Shown here one piece after another: positions 42,113-57,034 of a DNA stretch of 64,000 nucleotides. The translations under genes and the position numbers were made by a program. Under the pieces are notes generated by a model that was not told the DNA's origin, made no database searches, and was given only the letters and a program-made list of their open reading frames with translations. Positions within the stretch are counted from its first letter, which is position 1. The number at the start of each line of letters is the position of its first letter. The stretch covers positions 36,661 to 100,660 of the forward strand of contig NZ_JBNLBH010000024.1 of NCBI RefSeq assembly GCF_050303215.1, written 5' to 3'. This DNA is from Haliangium sp050303215. Lineage in GTDB: Bacteria; Myxococcota_A; Polyangia; Haliangiales; Haliangiaceae.

Positions 42113-43054
42113 CTAGCGCGCGGCGGCGACGCCGACCTGGGCCATCGAGCCGCCATCGTCGTCCGCGCTGCCCTCGGGTTCGCCCTGGTCGGCCAGCAGG
42201 GCCGGGCCCTCGGCCGCGCTCAGCCAGGCCATCACCCGACCGAAGTCACCAAAGCGGGTCATCTTGTGCTGCTCGCCCAAGAACACCATGATCACGTCGC
42301 GCCCGGCCGCCCGGGCCGAGATCAGCAAGCAGTAGCCGGCGGCGGTGGTGTAGCCGGTCTTGCCGCCGGTGACGAGGTATTGGTCGCGGTGCAGGGCGAC
42401 GTTGGTGTTGCGATAGAAGATGCGGTGCGGGCGACGGTGATGCGAGCGCACGGTGACCTCGGGCGTGGCCAGGATCTCGGCCAGGACCGGGTCGGCCAGG
42501 GCCGCGCGCAGGGCCAAGGCCATCTCGCTCGCGGTGGAGACGTTGCCGCGCAGACCGGAGGGGTCGGTGAACCGGGTCTGGACCAGGCCGAGCGCGGCTG
42601 CGCGACTGTTCATGGCGGCCACGAGCTGCTCCGGGCTGAGGCCCACAGCCCGGCCCAAGGCGGTCGGGGCTCGGTTGTCCGAGGCGATCAGCATCGCCCG
42701 CAGGAGGTCGAGGTTGCGAAACCCGTGGCCCACCGCCAGCCGGGTGCGGGCGCCGCCCTTGGCGTACATGCGATCGACCTCGGTGATCTCGGTGACCGCG
42801 TCCAGGTCGATGGCGCGGGCGCGCACGACCATGGCCACGAAGATCTTGCCGGTGGAGGCGATGGCGGCGACCTCGCTGGGCTGGCGAGCGTAGAGCACGG
42901 CGCCGGTGTCGGCGTCCATCACCACGGCGCGCGCCGCCTGCACGTTGGGCAGGCCATCTTGGGTGAGGGGCTCGATGCGCGGCGCCGCCGCCGCGGTCGC
43001 GGCCAGGGCGACGACCCACGGGACCGCAACCAAAGCTGGGACGATCCGCTGCAC
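42113..43054 (-). CDS. D-alanyl-D-alanine carboxypeptidase / peptidase S11 (PBP5-like)
   Basis: 313 residues using a GTG at 43054, which gives a good signal peptide ending ATAAAAP; in-frame starts further upstream (43189, 43249) would bury it, but no clear ribosome-binding site decides. The active-site triads of penicillin-binding S11 enzymes are present: Ser67-x-x-Lys70 in IASTGKIF, Ser-Asp-Asn in IASDNRAPT and Lys-Thr-Gly in GGKTGYTTAAG. It removes the terminal D-Ala of peptidoglycan in the periplasm. No C-terminal amphipathic anchor or PBP5 beta domain is seen; the tail is a short Asp/Gly-rich stretch. It lies just 8 bases after the TldD-like gene's start side, on the same strand. Confidence 0.92.
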   Translation of the reverse strand: MQRIVPALVAVPWVVALAATAAAAPRIEPLTQDGLPNVQAARAVVMDADTGAVLYARQPSEVAAIASTGKIFVAMVVRARAIDLDAVTEITEVDRMYAKGGARTRLAVGHGFRNLDLLRAMLIASDNRAPTALGRAVGLSPEQLVAAMNSRAAALGLVQTRFTDPSGLRGNVSTASEMALALRAALADPVLAEILATPEVTVRSHHRRPHRIFYRNTNVALHRDQYLVTGGKTGYTTAAGYCLLISARAAGRDVIMVFLGEQHKMTRFGDFGRVMAWLSAAEGPALLADQGEPEGSADDDGGSMAQVGVAAAR

Positions 43055-43230
43055 CTTTGTGTTGGTACCACGAAACCGGGGTTTGGGTGAAGAACCGGCG
43101 CCGGCTCGCCCCGGCCTCTTGCCGACCCAACCGCGGGCGCGCGAGCGGGCCTGGCCGGCCGCGACGGGCACTGGAACCGCGGGATCCATTGGCCTCACTG
43201 GATACACTCGGTAATATACTGAGACAGTTG

Positions 43231-45018
<1,788 letters not shown>

Positions 45019-45163
45019 GGTCGCACTGGTCCCGGGCCGACAGAGCGGCCGCCACTGATCCCAGGACGGCGCGCAAAGCTGCTATTCTGCGCCGGCGCTC
45101 GGCGATCCGGGGTCGGCCCAGGTCGGGCGCGGGGCACGGTCCGCCCGGGAGAAGACATCCACT

Positions 45164-46240
45164 ATGAGAAGCAGCCTGCAGCGGCAGGGGCGCGCGGCCC
45201 TGGTCGCCTTGATGATATCGGTCGTGACCCTGCCTGCCGTGCTCCTGCCGGCCTCGCCGGCCCAGGCCCAGGACGAGAACGGAGACAAGGCCAAGGCCCG
45301 CGAGTTCCACCGCAAAGGCCGGATGGCCTACGACGTCGGCAACTTCGACGAGGCCATCGAGTACTTCAAAAAGGCCTACGAGCTCGCGCCGCACGAGGCC
45401 TACCTGTACAACATCGCGCAGATCTACCGCCAGAACGGCGACTGCCGCAACGCCCTGTTCTTCTACAAGCGCTACGTCGCAGTCGGGGGCGAAGAGGCCG
45501 ACAACTACGAGCTGGCCCAGAAGCGCATTCGAGAGCTCAGCGAGGACTGCCAGGCGGCCGAGGATCCGGACCCGGGCGCGCCCCTGCCGACGACCGACGA
45601 CGGCACCGGCGACGGCAGCGCGGACAACCCGATGCCAGAGCCGGACGGGCCGGCGGGGGATGCCGACGACGGCGGCGACACCGGACCCGACGCCGCGCCG
45701 GCCAAGCCGCCGATCCTGGCCGGCACGCTCGAGCTGGGGCCGTCCCTGCTCGAGCTGGGCGACCTCAACGTGTCCGGGATCTACTTCTCCCTCGGGCTCG
45801 GCGTGGGGTATCCCATCCACCTCGGCAAGGCCAGCCTCAGCCTCGGGGCCATGGTCACGTACACGCCCGTGCCGTGGGACAACCCCGACCAGAACGCGTC
45901 CGGCACCTCAGCCCTGACCAGCGTGTTGGGCAATGTGGGGCTCCGCTACCGGGTGCTCGACCGCCTGGACCTGCGCGCCGAGGCCGGCGCGGGGGTCATG
46001 GTGCTCACCGGGTTGCAGAGTGGGAACGTGTTCGTCGCTCCCGGCAACATGGCCAGCGGCGCGATCGGGGTATTCAATGTCCGGGCCGCGCTGGGCGCGG
46101 AGTACGCGCTCACGGACAACCTGCTGCTCAGCGTCTCGCCCGTGATCTACTCGTACAGCCCGACCGTGGACGGCCTGCGGGCCGAGATCAACAGCTTCGT
46201 CCGCTTCGAGCTGCTCGCAGGCCTGGGCTTCCGCCTGTAG
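45164..46240 (+). CDS. Exported TPR plus outer-membrane barrel-like protein
   Basis: 358 residues; GGGAGAAG precedes the ATG. Signal peptide ends QAQAQ-like (SPAQAQDE). Residues ~45-125 hold TPRs: AREFHRKGRMAYDVGNFDEA, EYFKKAYELAPHEAYLYNIA, NGDCRNALFFYKRYV. A long Asp/Gly/Pro/Ala linker (~130-185) leads to a beta-strand-rich domain (~190-358: ILAGTLELGPSL, YFSLGLGVGYPI, ASLSLGAMVTYTP, VGLRYRVLDRLDLRAEAGAG) ending in LGFRL. The end resembles an outer-membrane barrel. It is likely exported with the PEGA kinase upstream (145 bases away) and may link TPR binding to the envelope. Function not known. Confidence 0.8.
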   Translation: MRSSLQRQGRAALVALMISVVTLPAVLLPASPAQAQDENGDKAKAREFHRKGRMAYDVGNFDEAIEYFKKAYELAPHEAYLYNIAQIYRQNGDCRNALFFYKRYVAVGGEEADNYELAQKRIRELSEDCQAAEDPDPGAPLPTTDDGTGDGSADNPMPEPDGPAGDADDGGDTGPDAAPAKPPILAGTLELGPSLLELGDLNVSGIYFSLGLGVGYPIHLGKASLSLGAMVTYTPVPWDNPDQNASGTSALTSVLGNVGLRYRVLDRLDLRAEAGAGVMVLTGLQSGNVFVAPGNMASGAIGVFNVRAALGAEYALTDNLLLSVSPVIYSYSPTVDGLRAEINSFVRFELLAGLGFRL

Positions 46241-46268
46241 CCGCGCCCGCCCAGCGGCGCCCACCCGC

Positions 46269-47498
46269 CTACCTCAGCTTGCGCTTGAGCGCCCGGACCT
46301 TGCGCCGTGCGGTGGCGACGTCGGGCTCGTCGCGCTCGGCCGCGTTCAGGTAGCGCTCGTAGGCCTCGACGGCCTCGGCGTAGCGCTCGCTCTTCTCGTA
46401 GATCTCGCCCAGCAGGAAGTACGCGAGGGAGTCTTCGGGGTGACGCTCGAGCCGGGCGGTGAGCACGGTGATGCCCTCCTCGAGGTTCTCGGGCGTGCCG
46501 AGTTCGAGCAGCATGAGCGCCAGCTTGGTCGAGGCCTTGTCGTGGTCGATGTCGTTGTCGCGCGCCTTGCGGTACATCACGGCGGCCTCCTCGGCGGCGC
46601 CGCGGTTGCGCACCAGCTCGCCGTAGACGTACCAGCTCTGGGCGTCGTGGGGCGCCAGCCGGGTCGCCTCCTCCAGGCTGGCCTCGGCCTCCTCGCTCTT
46701 GCCCAGGAAGAACTGCGTGATCCCCAGCTCGTAGTGGGCCTCGTAGTTGGCCCGATCCAGGTCCACGGCTTTCTGGTGGCGCTCGAAGGCCTGCTCGAGC
46801 TCGCGCTGGTCTCGCAGCAGCGCCCCGGACACGAGCAGGGCGGGGACGTTTTCGGGGTCCTCGGCCAACACCTCTTCGAGCTCGGTGGCGGCGCGCTCCC
46901 GGTCCCCGGTCTCGATCAAGGCCCGGGCCAAGGCCACCCGGTGGCTGTGCTCGTTGGGCGCCAGCTTGATGGCCTGCTCGATGTCGACCAGGCCCTCCTC
47001 GTGCTTGCCCTGGAGCATGCGCACCTCACCCCGGCGGGCGTACGAGGCCGCGTCCTCCTCCAGCGCCAGGCGCTCGGTCAGGGTCTCGTAGGCGCCGTCG
47101 TAGTCGCGCGAGGCGATCTGGGCGTCGGCGAGCAGGAGCAGACCGTCGGTGGCCGCCGGGTTCTCCTCCAGGTAGGTGCGCACAACCTTGGTCGCGTCCT
47201 CGGGCCGGTGCTGGGCCAACAGGAAGCGGGCGTAGCGCTCTGTGGTCTCGTAGTGCCCCGGACGCAGCTCCTGGGCCCGCTGAAAGAGATCGACGGCCTC
47301 CTCCACCTTGCCCGCCTCCTGGGCCTCGATGGCCTGGGTGAGCGCTTTCTTGCCCTCCTCCTCCGGCGAGAGCCGCTGGGTCGGGCCGTTGTTCTTCTTC
47401 GAAGACCCACCACACGCCGGCGCCCAGGCCAGGAACAGGGTCGCCACCACGAGTAAGAGTGCAGGTCTCCAGCCGCTGCTGGTCGTCATGTTCCGCAT
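46269..47498 (-). CDS. TPR-repeat lipoprotein
   Basis: 409 residues; MRNMTTSSGW is the chosen start, with MTTSSGW (47489) as alternative. The hydrophobic N-terminus ends in LAWAPAC, a lipobox with Cys ~24, and a Ser/Lys/Asn linker follows. From residue ~50 to the end there are at least ten TPR units (AIEAQEAGKVEEAVDLFQRA, AYETLTERLALEEDA, KHEEGLVDIEQAIKLAPNE, RQKAVDLDRANYEAHYELG). A protein-scaffold role in the envelope is likely. It is convergent with the TPR/barrel gene at 45164. Confidence 0.85.
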   Translation of the reverse strand: MRNMTTSSGWRPALLLVVATLFLAWAPACGGSSKKNNGPTQRLSPEEEGKKALTQAIEAQEAGKVEEAVDLFQRAQELRPGHYETTERYARFLLAQHRPEDATKVVRTYLEENPAATDGLLLLADAQIASRDYDGAYETLTERLALEEDAASYARRGEVRMLQGKHEEGLVDIEQAIKLAPNEHSHRVALARALIETGDRERAATELEEVLAEDPENVPALLVSGALLRDQRELEQAFERHQKAVDLDRANYEAHYELGITQFFLGKSEEAEASLEEATRLAPHDAQSWYVYGELVRNRGAAEEAAVMYRKARDNDIDHDKASTKLALMLLELGTPENLEEGITVLTARLERHPEDSLAYFLLGEIYEKSERYAEAVEAYERYLNAAERDEPDVATARRKVRALKRKLR

Positions 47499-47559
47499 CA
47501 CGCCCCGAGGGTATCCAAACTCACGGACTTACGCTACCGGCCGCGCCGGACATCCGGCC

Positions 47560-48072
47560 TCAGCGGTACCGCAGCACCCGCGCCGGGACCCCGGCGCACA
47601 CCGCCCCCGCCGGCAGGTCGCGGCTCACCACCGCCCCGGCCCCGACCTGAACCCCGGCCCCAATGCGCACCCCGGGCAATACCACCGTGCCCACGCCGAG
47701 GTCGCAGCCGTCCTCGATCACGACCTCGGCCAAGTTGAGCGCCCCCTCCATGATCGGAACTCGCGGATCCTCGGGCAGGCTGTGCGTCGAGGTGATGATG
47801 CGCACCCCGGGCCCGATGCCGACCCGTCGTCCGATGGTCAGGCCGCCGGCGCCGTGCAGGTACGCCTGCTGGCCGATCCAGGCCCCGTCGCCGATGCAGA
47901 TCTTGTTGCGGTAATAGCCCTTGAGGATCGCGTAGTGTCCGATATAGACGTCGGCGCCGATCTCGACGTTCTCAGGATGGAACACCAGGGCCCCGGGCTC
48001 GAACACGACCCCCTCGCCACAGGCGGCCAGCTCGTGACGCTCGATGACACCGGTACCGTGGGATTGCGCCAT
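47560..48072 (-). CDS. Hexapeptide-repeat acyltransferase (LbH family)
   Basis: 170 residues. Left-handed beta helix repeats appear as VEIGADVYIGHY, IGDGAWIGQQAYL, LTIGRRVGIGPGV, VVIEDGCDLGVGTVVLPGVRIG, VQVGAGAVVSRDLPAGAVCAGVPARVLR, the last being the standard C-terminus of maltose/galactoside-acetyltransferase-type enzymes. The catalytic His is expected in TSTHSLPED. It transfers an acetyl or other acyl group to a sugar; the acceptor is not identifiable. It stands alone on the minus strand, next to the divergent gene at 48123. Confidence 0.87.
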   Translation of the reverse strand: MAQSHGTGVIERHELAACGEGVVFEPGALVFHPENVEIGADVYIGHYAILKGYYRNKICIGDGAWIGQQAYLHGAGGLTIGRRVGIGPGVRIITSTHSLPEDPRVPIMEGALNLAEVVIEDGCDLGVGTVVLPGVRIGAGVQVGAGAVVSRDLPAGAVCAGVPARVLRYR

Positions 48073-48122
48073 TTGTGCGCGAGCCTATCACGGCCGCCGA
48101 CGGCGATGGTATCATCCCGGCG

Positions 48123-49145
48123 ATGGCGCGCATTCGCATCTTGGACGCCTGGTTGCGATGTCCGGGGGCGACTCCGATACGCCAGCGCGCCGTGATGGTG
48201 GTCGCTGAGGCCTGGGCCGAGCAGCGGGTCCTGATGCGGGCCTACGCCGGCAGCCCGGACCAGACCCGACCGACCATCATGCTGTACGGACACCAACTCG
48301 CCATCAGTCCGGCCGGCCTCGACGCCCACGGGGCCTGGGGCATCCACGTCGAGCCGCCCGTGGACGGGCGCGCGCAGTCCCTGCGCCAGCAGCTCGAGAT
48401 CGCCGCCCGCCGGCTGTCGGGCAGCAAGGGCAACCCGCCCCGGCTCGCGGACGAGGAGTCGGCCTTCGAGCGCCGGCGCACCAGTCATTGGGCCCCGGGC
48501 ACGCCGCCCGACCTGCCCTCGCCGGCGCCGAGCCCATACTACGAACCGGCGGCCGGGGGCGCCCCCGCCGGTGGCCCCGTACCGGCGGCCCCGGCCCAGC
48601 CACCGGCGCCCGCGGCCCAGCCTGCGCCCATGGCCCACGCGCCGGCCAGGGCGCAGCCCGTCCGTGCCCCGGCGTCGGCCGGGGCCCCCCGACCCGGTCA
48701 CTGGCCGGCCCGCGTCCCCCGTGCCTCCCCCAGCGCACCCACGGTCCAGCTCAGCGCCCAGCCCGGGCCGGGCCGGGCCGGTGCCCACCGCGGCCCCTCC
48801 GGCACGGTGTCCGGACTGGCCGCCGGGGCCGGGGCTCAATTCGGTCGCTCGGCCCACGCCCACGGCGGCCAGGCCGTGCCCCACACGCCCCCGCGCCGGC
48901 TGGCCAGCTTGATCAAACACACCATCCCGCTCGGCTTCCAGCTCACCCCCCAAGAGCTGGCCGTGCTCGACGCGCTCGACCGCACCCCGGCCCTCACCGC
49001 GGCCCATGTGGCCAGCATCGCCGAGGTCACCGACGGCTCGCAGTGGATGCAGGCGCTCATCGCCAAGCTCGCCGGCTACGGGATCGACCTCATCGCTCCC
49101 GCCACCGGCCCGGACGGCACCCCGGTGTATGCGCTCAGGCGCTGA
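48123..49145 (+). CDS. Conserved-looking hypothetical: two small domains with Pro/Ala linker
   Basis: 340 residues from the ATG at 48123. Residues 1-95 make a small alpha/beta domain (RIRILDAWLRCPGA, RPTIMLYGHQLAI, GIHVEPPVDG). Residues ~120-255 are a Pro/Ala/Arg/Gly linker without structure. The last 80 residues are helical and resemble a winged-helix-type or DNA-binding module: KHTIPLGFQLTPQELAVLDALDR (split here: QLTPQELAVLDALDR), LTAAHVASIAEVTDGSQWM and PDGTPVYALRR. No signal peptide. It is just upstream of tig, but 78 bases apart. Function unknown; possibly regulatory. Confidence 0.7.
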   Translation: MARIRILDAWLRCPGATPIRQRAVMVVAEAWAEQRVLMRAYAGSPDQTRPTIMLYGHQLAISPAGLDAHGAWGIHVEPPVDGRAQSLRQQLEIAARRLSGSKGNPPRLADEESAFERRRTSHWAPGTPPDLPSPAPSPYYEPAAGGAPAGGPVPAAPAQPPAPAAQPAPMAHAPARAQPVRAPASAGAPRPGHWPARVPRASPSAPTVQLSAQPGPGRAGAHRGPSGTVSGLAAGAGAQFGRSAHAHGGQAVPHTPPRRLASLIKHTIPLGFQLTPQELAVLDALDRTPALTAAHVASIAEVTDGSQWMQALIAKLAGYGIDLIAPATGPDGTPVYALRR

Positions 49146-49223
49146 CCCGTCTCCCCTCGACCGTCCACATGTGGTAACCACGCCTGTCCGCGCCTCAGCG
49201 AAGCGGCAGCCAGGAAGACACAC

Positions 49224-50615
49224 ATGCAGGTTCGAATCGAAGACGTCTCCGCGGTCGAGAAGAAACTCATCGTCGAGGTCCCCTGGGACCAGGTGAGCGC
49301 GAAGCTCGGCGACGCGTATCGCAAACTCTCCAAGTCGGTGCAGCTCAAGGGATTCCGCAAGGGCAAGGTGCCCCGCAGCGTGCTTCAGCGCATCTACGGC
49401 AAGCACGTGCAGGCCGAGGTCGCCGAGTCGCTCGTGCGCGAGAGCTTCCTCACCGCCACCAGCGAACACCAGCTCGCCGCGGTGTCCGAGCCCAAGCTCG
49501 ACGCCCTGCCCGACATCAAGCGCGGCGAGGCGTTCTCGTTCGAGGCCCTGGTCGAGATCAGGACTGAGGCCGAGCCCGAGAACTACGACGGCATGGAGCT
49601 CACCCGGCGCCCGCTGAAGGTGTCGGACGAGGCCGTGGACGCCGCCGTGGAGGGGCTCCGGCGCGAGCACACCGAGCTGATGCCGATCGAGAACCGCGAG
49701 GTGACCGCCCGCACCGACGTCGTCACGGTCAAGCTCGAGGGCTCGATCGGCGACATGCCGGTGGATCAGCCCTACCTCCACGTCGACCTCAGCAGTCCCG
49801 ATGACGAACCCCTGCCGGGGCTGATCCAGGCCCTCGCCGGCCTGCCCATCGACATCGAAGACCACGCCTTCGAGCTCGAGTTCCCGGCCGACCACGCCAA
49901 TGAGCAGCTCGCCGGCAAGACCGCCAAGCTGACCGTCACCATCCGCGACGCCCGCTTCAAGCAGGTGCCCGAGCTCGACGACGAGTTCGCCCAGGACACC
50001 GAGCGCGGCGAGACCATGGACGAGCTGCGCCAGAGCCTGCGCGAAGAGCTGGAGAAGAAAGAGGCCGAGCAGATCGAGCGCGAGCTGCGCGACGCCGCCC
50101 TCAAGGCGCTGGTCGAGCGCAACCAGATCCCAGTGGCCCCGGCCCTGGTCGAGCGGGCCGTGGAGATGCGCTTCCACCAGCTCCAGCACATGTTCGGCAT
50201 GGGCGGCGACCACAACCACGCCCCCATCCCCGATGACCTGCGCGAGAAGATGCGGCCCTCGGCCCTGGAGTCGGTGCGCGGTCAGATCTTGATAGAAGCC
50301 CTGGCCGACAAGGAGAAGGTCGAGGTCAACGACGAGGACATCGACGCCTACCTGGCCGACATCGCCGCGGCCCGTGACTCCTCGGTGGCCCGAGTCCGCG
50401 CCGACCTCGCCCGCGAGGGCCGGCTCGACGACGTGCAGTACCAGCTCCGCCACGACAAGGTGCTCGACCTCCTGATCGAACGCGCCGTGGTCACCGAGGC
50501 CGAACCGACCCCGGAGGAGCCCGCCGACGCCGCCGGCGCCGAGGCCGACGACAGCGAGGCCGCCGGCGCCGAGGCGGCCGAGGCCGAGGCCGCCGAGGGC
50601 AACCCCGAGCCCTAG
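49224..50615 (+). CDS. tig: Trigger factor
   Basis: 463 residues. The ribosome-binding domain has the family signature LKGFRKGKVPRSVL near residue 35-55, then the linker and a PPIase-like middle part (ADVVTVKL-type TDVVTVKLEGSIG, FELEFPADH), followed by the long helical C-terminal domain (LREELEKKEAEQIERELRD, IPVAPALVERAVEM). The chaperone binds at the peptide exit tunnel. The C-terminus has an extra Glu/Ala/Asp-rich tail (EEPADAAGAEADDSEAAG, ~430-463), common in this group. AGGAAG stands before the ATG. It opens the proteostasis block tig-clpP-clpX. Confidence 0.96.
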   Translation: MQVRIEDVSAVEKKLIVEVPWDQVSAKLGDAYRKLSKSVQLKGFRKGKVPRSVLQRIYGKHVQAEVAESLVRESFLTATSEHQLAAVSEPKLDALPDIKRGEAFSFEALVEIRTEAEPENYDGMELTRRPLKVSDEAVDAAVEGLRREHTELMPIENREVTARTDVVTVKLEGSIGDMPVDQPYLHVDLSSPDDEPLPGLIQALAGLPIDIEDHAFELEFPADHANEQLAGKTAKLTVTIRDARFKQVPELDDEFAQDTERGETMDELRQSLREELEKKEAEQIERELRDAALKALVERNQIPVAPALVERAVEMRFHQLQHMFGMGGDHNHAPIPDDLREKMRPSALESVRGQILIEALADKEKVEVNDEDIDAYLADIAAARDSSVARVRADLAREGRLDDVQYQLRHDKVLDLLIERAVVTEAEPTPEEPADAAGAEADDSEAAGAEAAEAEAAEGNPEP

Positions 50616-50881
50616 CAATCGAGCGGCGCTCCCGGCCGAGCGAACCATGGAGCGCCGCCCCAGAACCCGGTTCGCGGCCTCGCCGGGCCGGACCACGCGC
50701 GCCCCAGCCGAGCGCTCCGGCGGCCGCCGTGCGCCGGAGGGCGGGGCCGCGTCATCGCCCCATGAGGTCGGCTCGGACACCGGGCCGCGTCCCTCGCCAG
50801 GATCCTCGCCAGGCCCCTCGATCACCCCAGTGGACCGCCGACGTTGCACCGGGGACTCTTCGCTTTTACAGTCGAAGGTGG

Positions 50882-51511
50882 ATGATGAAACGAAACACGC
50901 CGACCACGAACTTCCTCATTCCCACGGTCATCGAGCAGACCCACCGCGGAGAGCGCGGCTGGGACATCTTCTCGCGCTTGCTCAAGGACCGCATCATCTT
51001 CCTGGGCACCCCGATCAATGACGACGTGGCCAACGTCGTCATCGCGCAGCTCCTGTTCCTGGAGTCGGAGGAGCCCGAGAAGGACATCATGCTCTACATC
51101 AACTCACCCGGCGGTCACGTGACCGCCGGGATGGCCATCTATGACACCATGCAGTACGTGCGCTGTGACGTGGCGACCATCTGCATGGGCCAGGCGGCCT
51201 CGATGGGGGCGTTCCTGCTCAGCTCCGGCACCAAGGGCAAGCGCTACTCCCTGCCCCACGCTCGGGTCATGATCCATCAGCCCTTGGGCGGGTTCCAGGG
51301 CCAGGCCACGGACATCGACATCCACGCCCAGGAGATCCTCAAGACCCGCGATCTGCTCAACGAGATCTGGTCCAAGCACACCGGCCAGCCGCTCCAGAAG
51401 ATCAAGGAAGACACCGAGCGTGACTACTTCATGAGCGCCCCCCAGGCGTGCGAGTACGGCATCATCGACGAGGTGATCACCGAGAAGAAGAGCGAGCCGG
51501 CGGCGCAGTGA
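50882..51511 (+). CDS. clpP: ATP-dependent Clp protease, proteolytic subunit ClpP
   Basis: 209 residues from ATGATG at 50882/50885, preceded by AAGGTGG; the longer frame to 50729 reads Arg/Pro-rich sequence typical of noncoding DNA. The catalytic triad is Ser107 (GQAASMGAFLL), His132 (VMIHQPLGG) and Asp181 (TERDYFM). The fold elements LYINSPGGHV and the hydrophobic pocket residues are intact. It forms the tetradecameric barrel with ClpX, encoded 185 bases downstream. The 265-base gap after tig may hold its own promoter. Confidence 0.97.
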   Translation: MMKRNTPTTNFLIPTVIEQTHRGERGWDIFSRLLKDRIIFLGTPINDDVANVVIAQLLFLESEEPEKDIMLYINSPGGHVTAGMAIYDTMQYVRCDVATICMGQAASMGAFLLSSGTKGKRYSLPHARVMIHQPLGGFQGQATDIDIHAQEILKTRDLLNEIWSKHTGQPLQKIKEDTERDYFMSAPQACEYGIIDEVITEKKSEPAAQ

Positions 51512-51696
51512 GCCCCGCCGACGCGCAGCCACCGTCCCCCTATCAGACAGCCGTGAGCGTCTGTCGACTCCCGCGCCGGTTGCCGGCGCGGCTCCCAGTC
51601 ACCGATCTCGGCACGACCCCTGCGTGGATCGCACCTGCGCCCGGGCCCGCTCCGACCCATCGACGCCCTCCCCGTTGCCAATAGATTGCATCTGCC

Positions 51697-52965
<1,269 letters not shown>

Positions 52966-53095
52966 GCCCGGTCGCCAGGGCCAGGCCCGGCCGCCCGAAC
53001 TGGACCCGATCGCCTGAGCTCGGGCCGGTCGGCACCGGCCCGACTGAGCCCGACCCGGCCGACTGGCGTCTACCCGATGCCCGGCCGGCCGCCGC

Positions 53096-53890
53096 TCAGT
53101 ACCAGTTCATGCCGACCCCGAGGGTACCGGCGCTGATCTGTTCGTCGATGGTGTCGTAGCTGCCGGTCCCGAACCGAAGCTGCAGATCGATGGCCAGTTG
53201 CTGACCGGCGAACAGCTCGTAGCCCACGGCCCCCATCACCCCAAACCCGTCCTCGGCGGTCTCGACGAAGCCGTCGTCCCAGGTCACCCGGAGTTGGGCA
53301 GCGCCCAGGCCGCCCTTGAGCCACAGCCGCGGGGTCACCCAGTACTGGGCCGCGACCATGGCGAAGCTCTGGGTCATCAGCTCGGTCCCGGCGTAGTCCA
53401 GGGTCTTGCCGGTGACCCAGAGTTCGAACAGCAGCGCCATGTGCGGGCTGAGCATGCCGCCGATGTGGAAGTCGAAACCAAAGGCGCCGGTGTCGTAGTC
53501 GCAGTCGAAACACTCGATGGGGCCGCTGGACGCGCTCATGTTGCCGATCCCAAAGCCGGCCCCCAGAGTGAGACCACGTCGAACGGCCGGACCATAGACG
53601 GGCGGCGGCGGCGGTGGATAGTGACGGCTACGGCGCGGCGGCGGCCCGTAGCCGTCGGGCGGCGGATAGTCTTCCTGCGGCTCGTAGTCGCCGTCGGGCG
53701 GCCCGTAGTCGTCGTCAGGGGGCGGCCCGTAGCCGTCGGGCGGCGGCGGCGGTGCGTAGCCCTCGGGAGGGGGCGGTTGCTGTTCGGGTTGGGCAGGTGT
53801 CTGCCCGGGTTGAGCCGACGCGGGCGGCGCCCAGATGGCACAGAGGAGCGCGGCCGCGGCAGCCGTGATGGGCACACGAAGGTTGGTCAT
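53096..53890 (-). CDS. Outer-membrane protein with Pro/Tyr-rich linker
   Basis: 264 residues; AGGGA precedes the ATG at 53890. Signal peptide ends PPASAQP. Residues ~28-95 are low complexity, Pro/Tyr/Asp/Gly repeats (PPPDGYGPP, DYGPPDGDYEP). The rest looks like a small barrel (TLGAGFGIGNMSASSG, GFDFHIGGMLSPHMAL, AQYWVTPRLWLKGGLG, AVGYELFAGQQLAIDLQ), ending in GMNWY with an aromatic C-terminal residue. It has Cys-x-x-Cys (ECFDCDYD). It is convergent with clpX and unrelated to proteostasis. A 230-base gap with lon must hold both promoters. Confidence 0.8.
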   Translation of the reverse strand: MTNLRVPITAAAAALLCAIWAPPASAQPGQTPAQPEQQPPPPEGYAPPPPPDGYGPPPDDDYGPPDGDYEPQEDYPPPDGYGPPPRRSRHYPPPPPPVYGPAVRRGLTLGAGFGIGNMSASSGPIECFDCDYDTGAFGFDFHIGGMLSPHMALLFELWVTGKTLDYAGTELMTQSFAMVAAQYWVTPRLWLKGGLGAAQLRVTWDDGFVETAEDGFGVMGAVGYELFAGQQLAIDLQLRFGTGSYDTIDEQISAGTLGVGMNWY

Positions 53891-54121
53891 GGTTCCCTCG
53901 GTCTCGGATCGGGAGCGGACGGACGGCCGACGTCTCGATCCTACCCCAGACGCACGGCGTTTGCAGCCTCGACGAACGCGCCCCCGGTTCACCGGGCGCA
54001 GTGGCCAACCCGGCAACGGCGGCATAACCTTGCGTAAGCTGGGGAAGCGCATAGAGTATGTCCATTCGGAGCCCGGCACCGAGCCGCGCTCACCCCCTGC
54101 CCTGCCCAAGCGAGCATCTTC

Positions 54122-56608
<2,487 letters not shown>

Positions 56609-56737
56609 GCACCAGCACAGCTTTGTGGCCTGATTCCAATGGGTTGCGAAAAATCCGTGGGCGTCCAGCGATACTTCCCCGGAGCGTATTGACAACCCAT
56701 AGGCGCTCCGCTAGAAAGGTTCAGCCTGGTGAGGGAC

Positions 56738-56809
56738 GGGCGGATAGCTCAGTGGTAGAGCGCCGCCCTTACAAGGCGGTGGCCGTAGGTTCGAATCCTA
56801 CTTCGCCCA
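56738..56809 (+). tRNA. tRNA-Val (UAC anticodon)
   Basis: 72 bases: acceptor GGGCGGA/TTCGCCC with one G-T pair, D arm GCTC...GAGC, anticodon stem CCGCC/GGCGG around loop CTTACAA (anticodon TAC), T arm GTAGG-TTCGAAT-CCTAC, discriminator A. CCA is not encoded. Confidence 0.96.
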
Positions 56810-56831
56810 CCGGGTCATCTGACAATCGAAT

Positions 56832-56909
<78 letters not shown>

Positions 56910-56914
56910 CAGAG

Positions 56915-56951
56915 AAAAGCCAGGGAGACCATCGGAATCCCTGGCTTTTTT
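56915..56951 (+). terminator. Rho-independent terminator after tRNA-Asp
   Basis: The stem is AAAAGCCAGGGA / TCCCTGGCTTTT (12 pairs, perfect) around an 11-base loop, ending in a run of six T. It lies a few bases after tRNA-Asp and stops the tRNA transcript before the integrase gene. A sequence this strong and symmetric may also work in the reverse direction, and it may be part of the attachment region. Confidence 0.92.
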
Positions 56952-57034
56952 CATTTTTCGGGCCGAAGAAGGAAAGTCGCGAACTTTGTTCAGTCGCCTC
57001 GCTGTAGCAAATATGTAGCAAACGGAGCAGACCA

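Noticed and set aside
47838..50849. Minus-strand frame of 1003 codons
   Set aside because: Antisense to the trigger factor gene and the gene at 48123; the translation is a Gly/Leu/Val/His shadow.
52966..53095. GC palindromes after clpX as a terminator
   Set aside because: Several GGCCGG/CCGGCC pairs occur but no T-run, and this composition is common by chance here.
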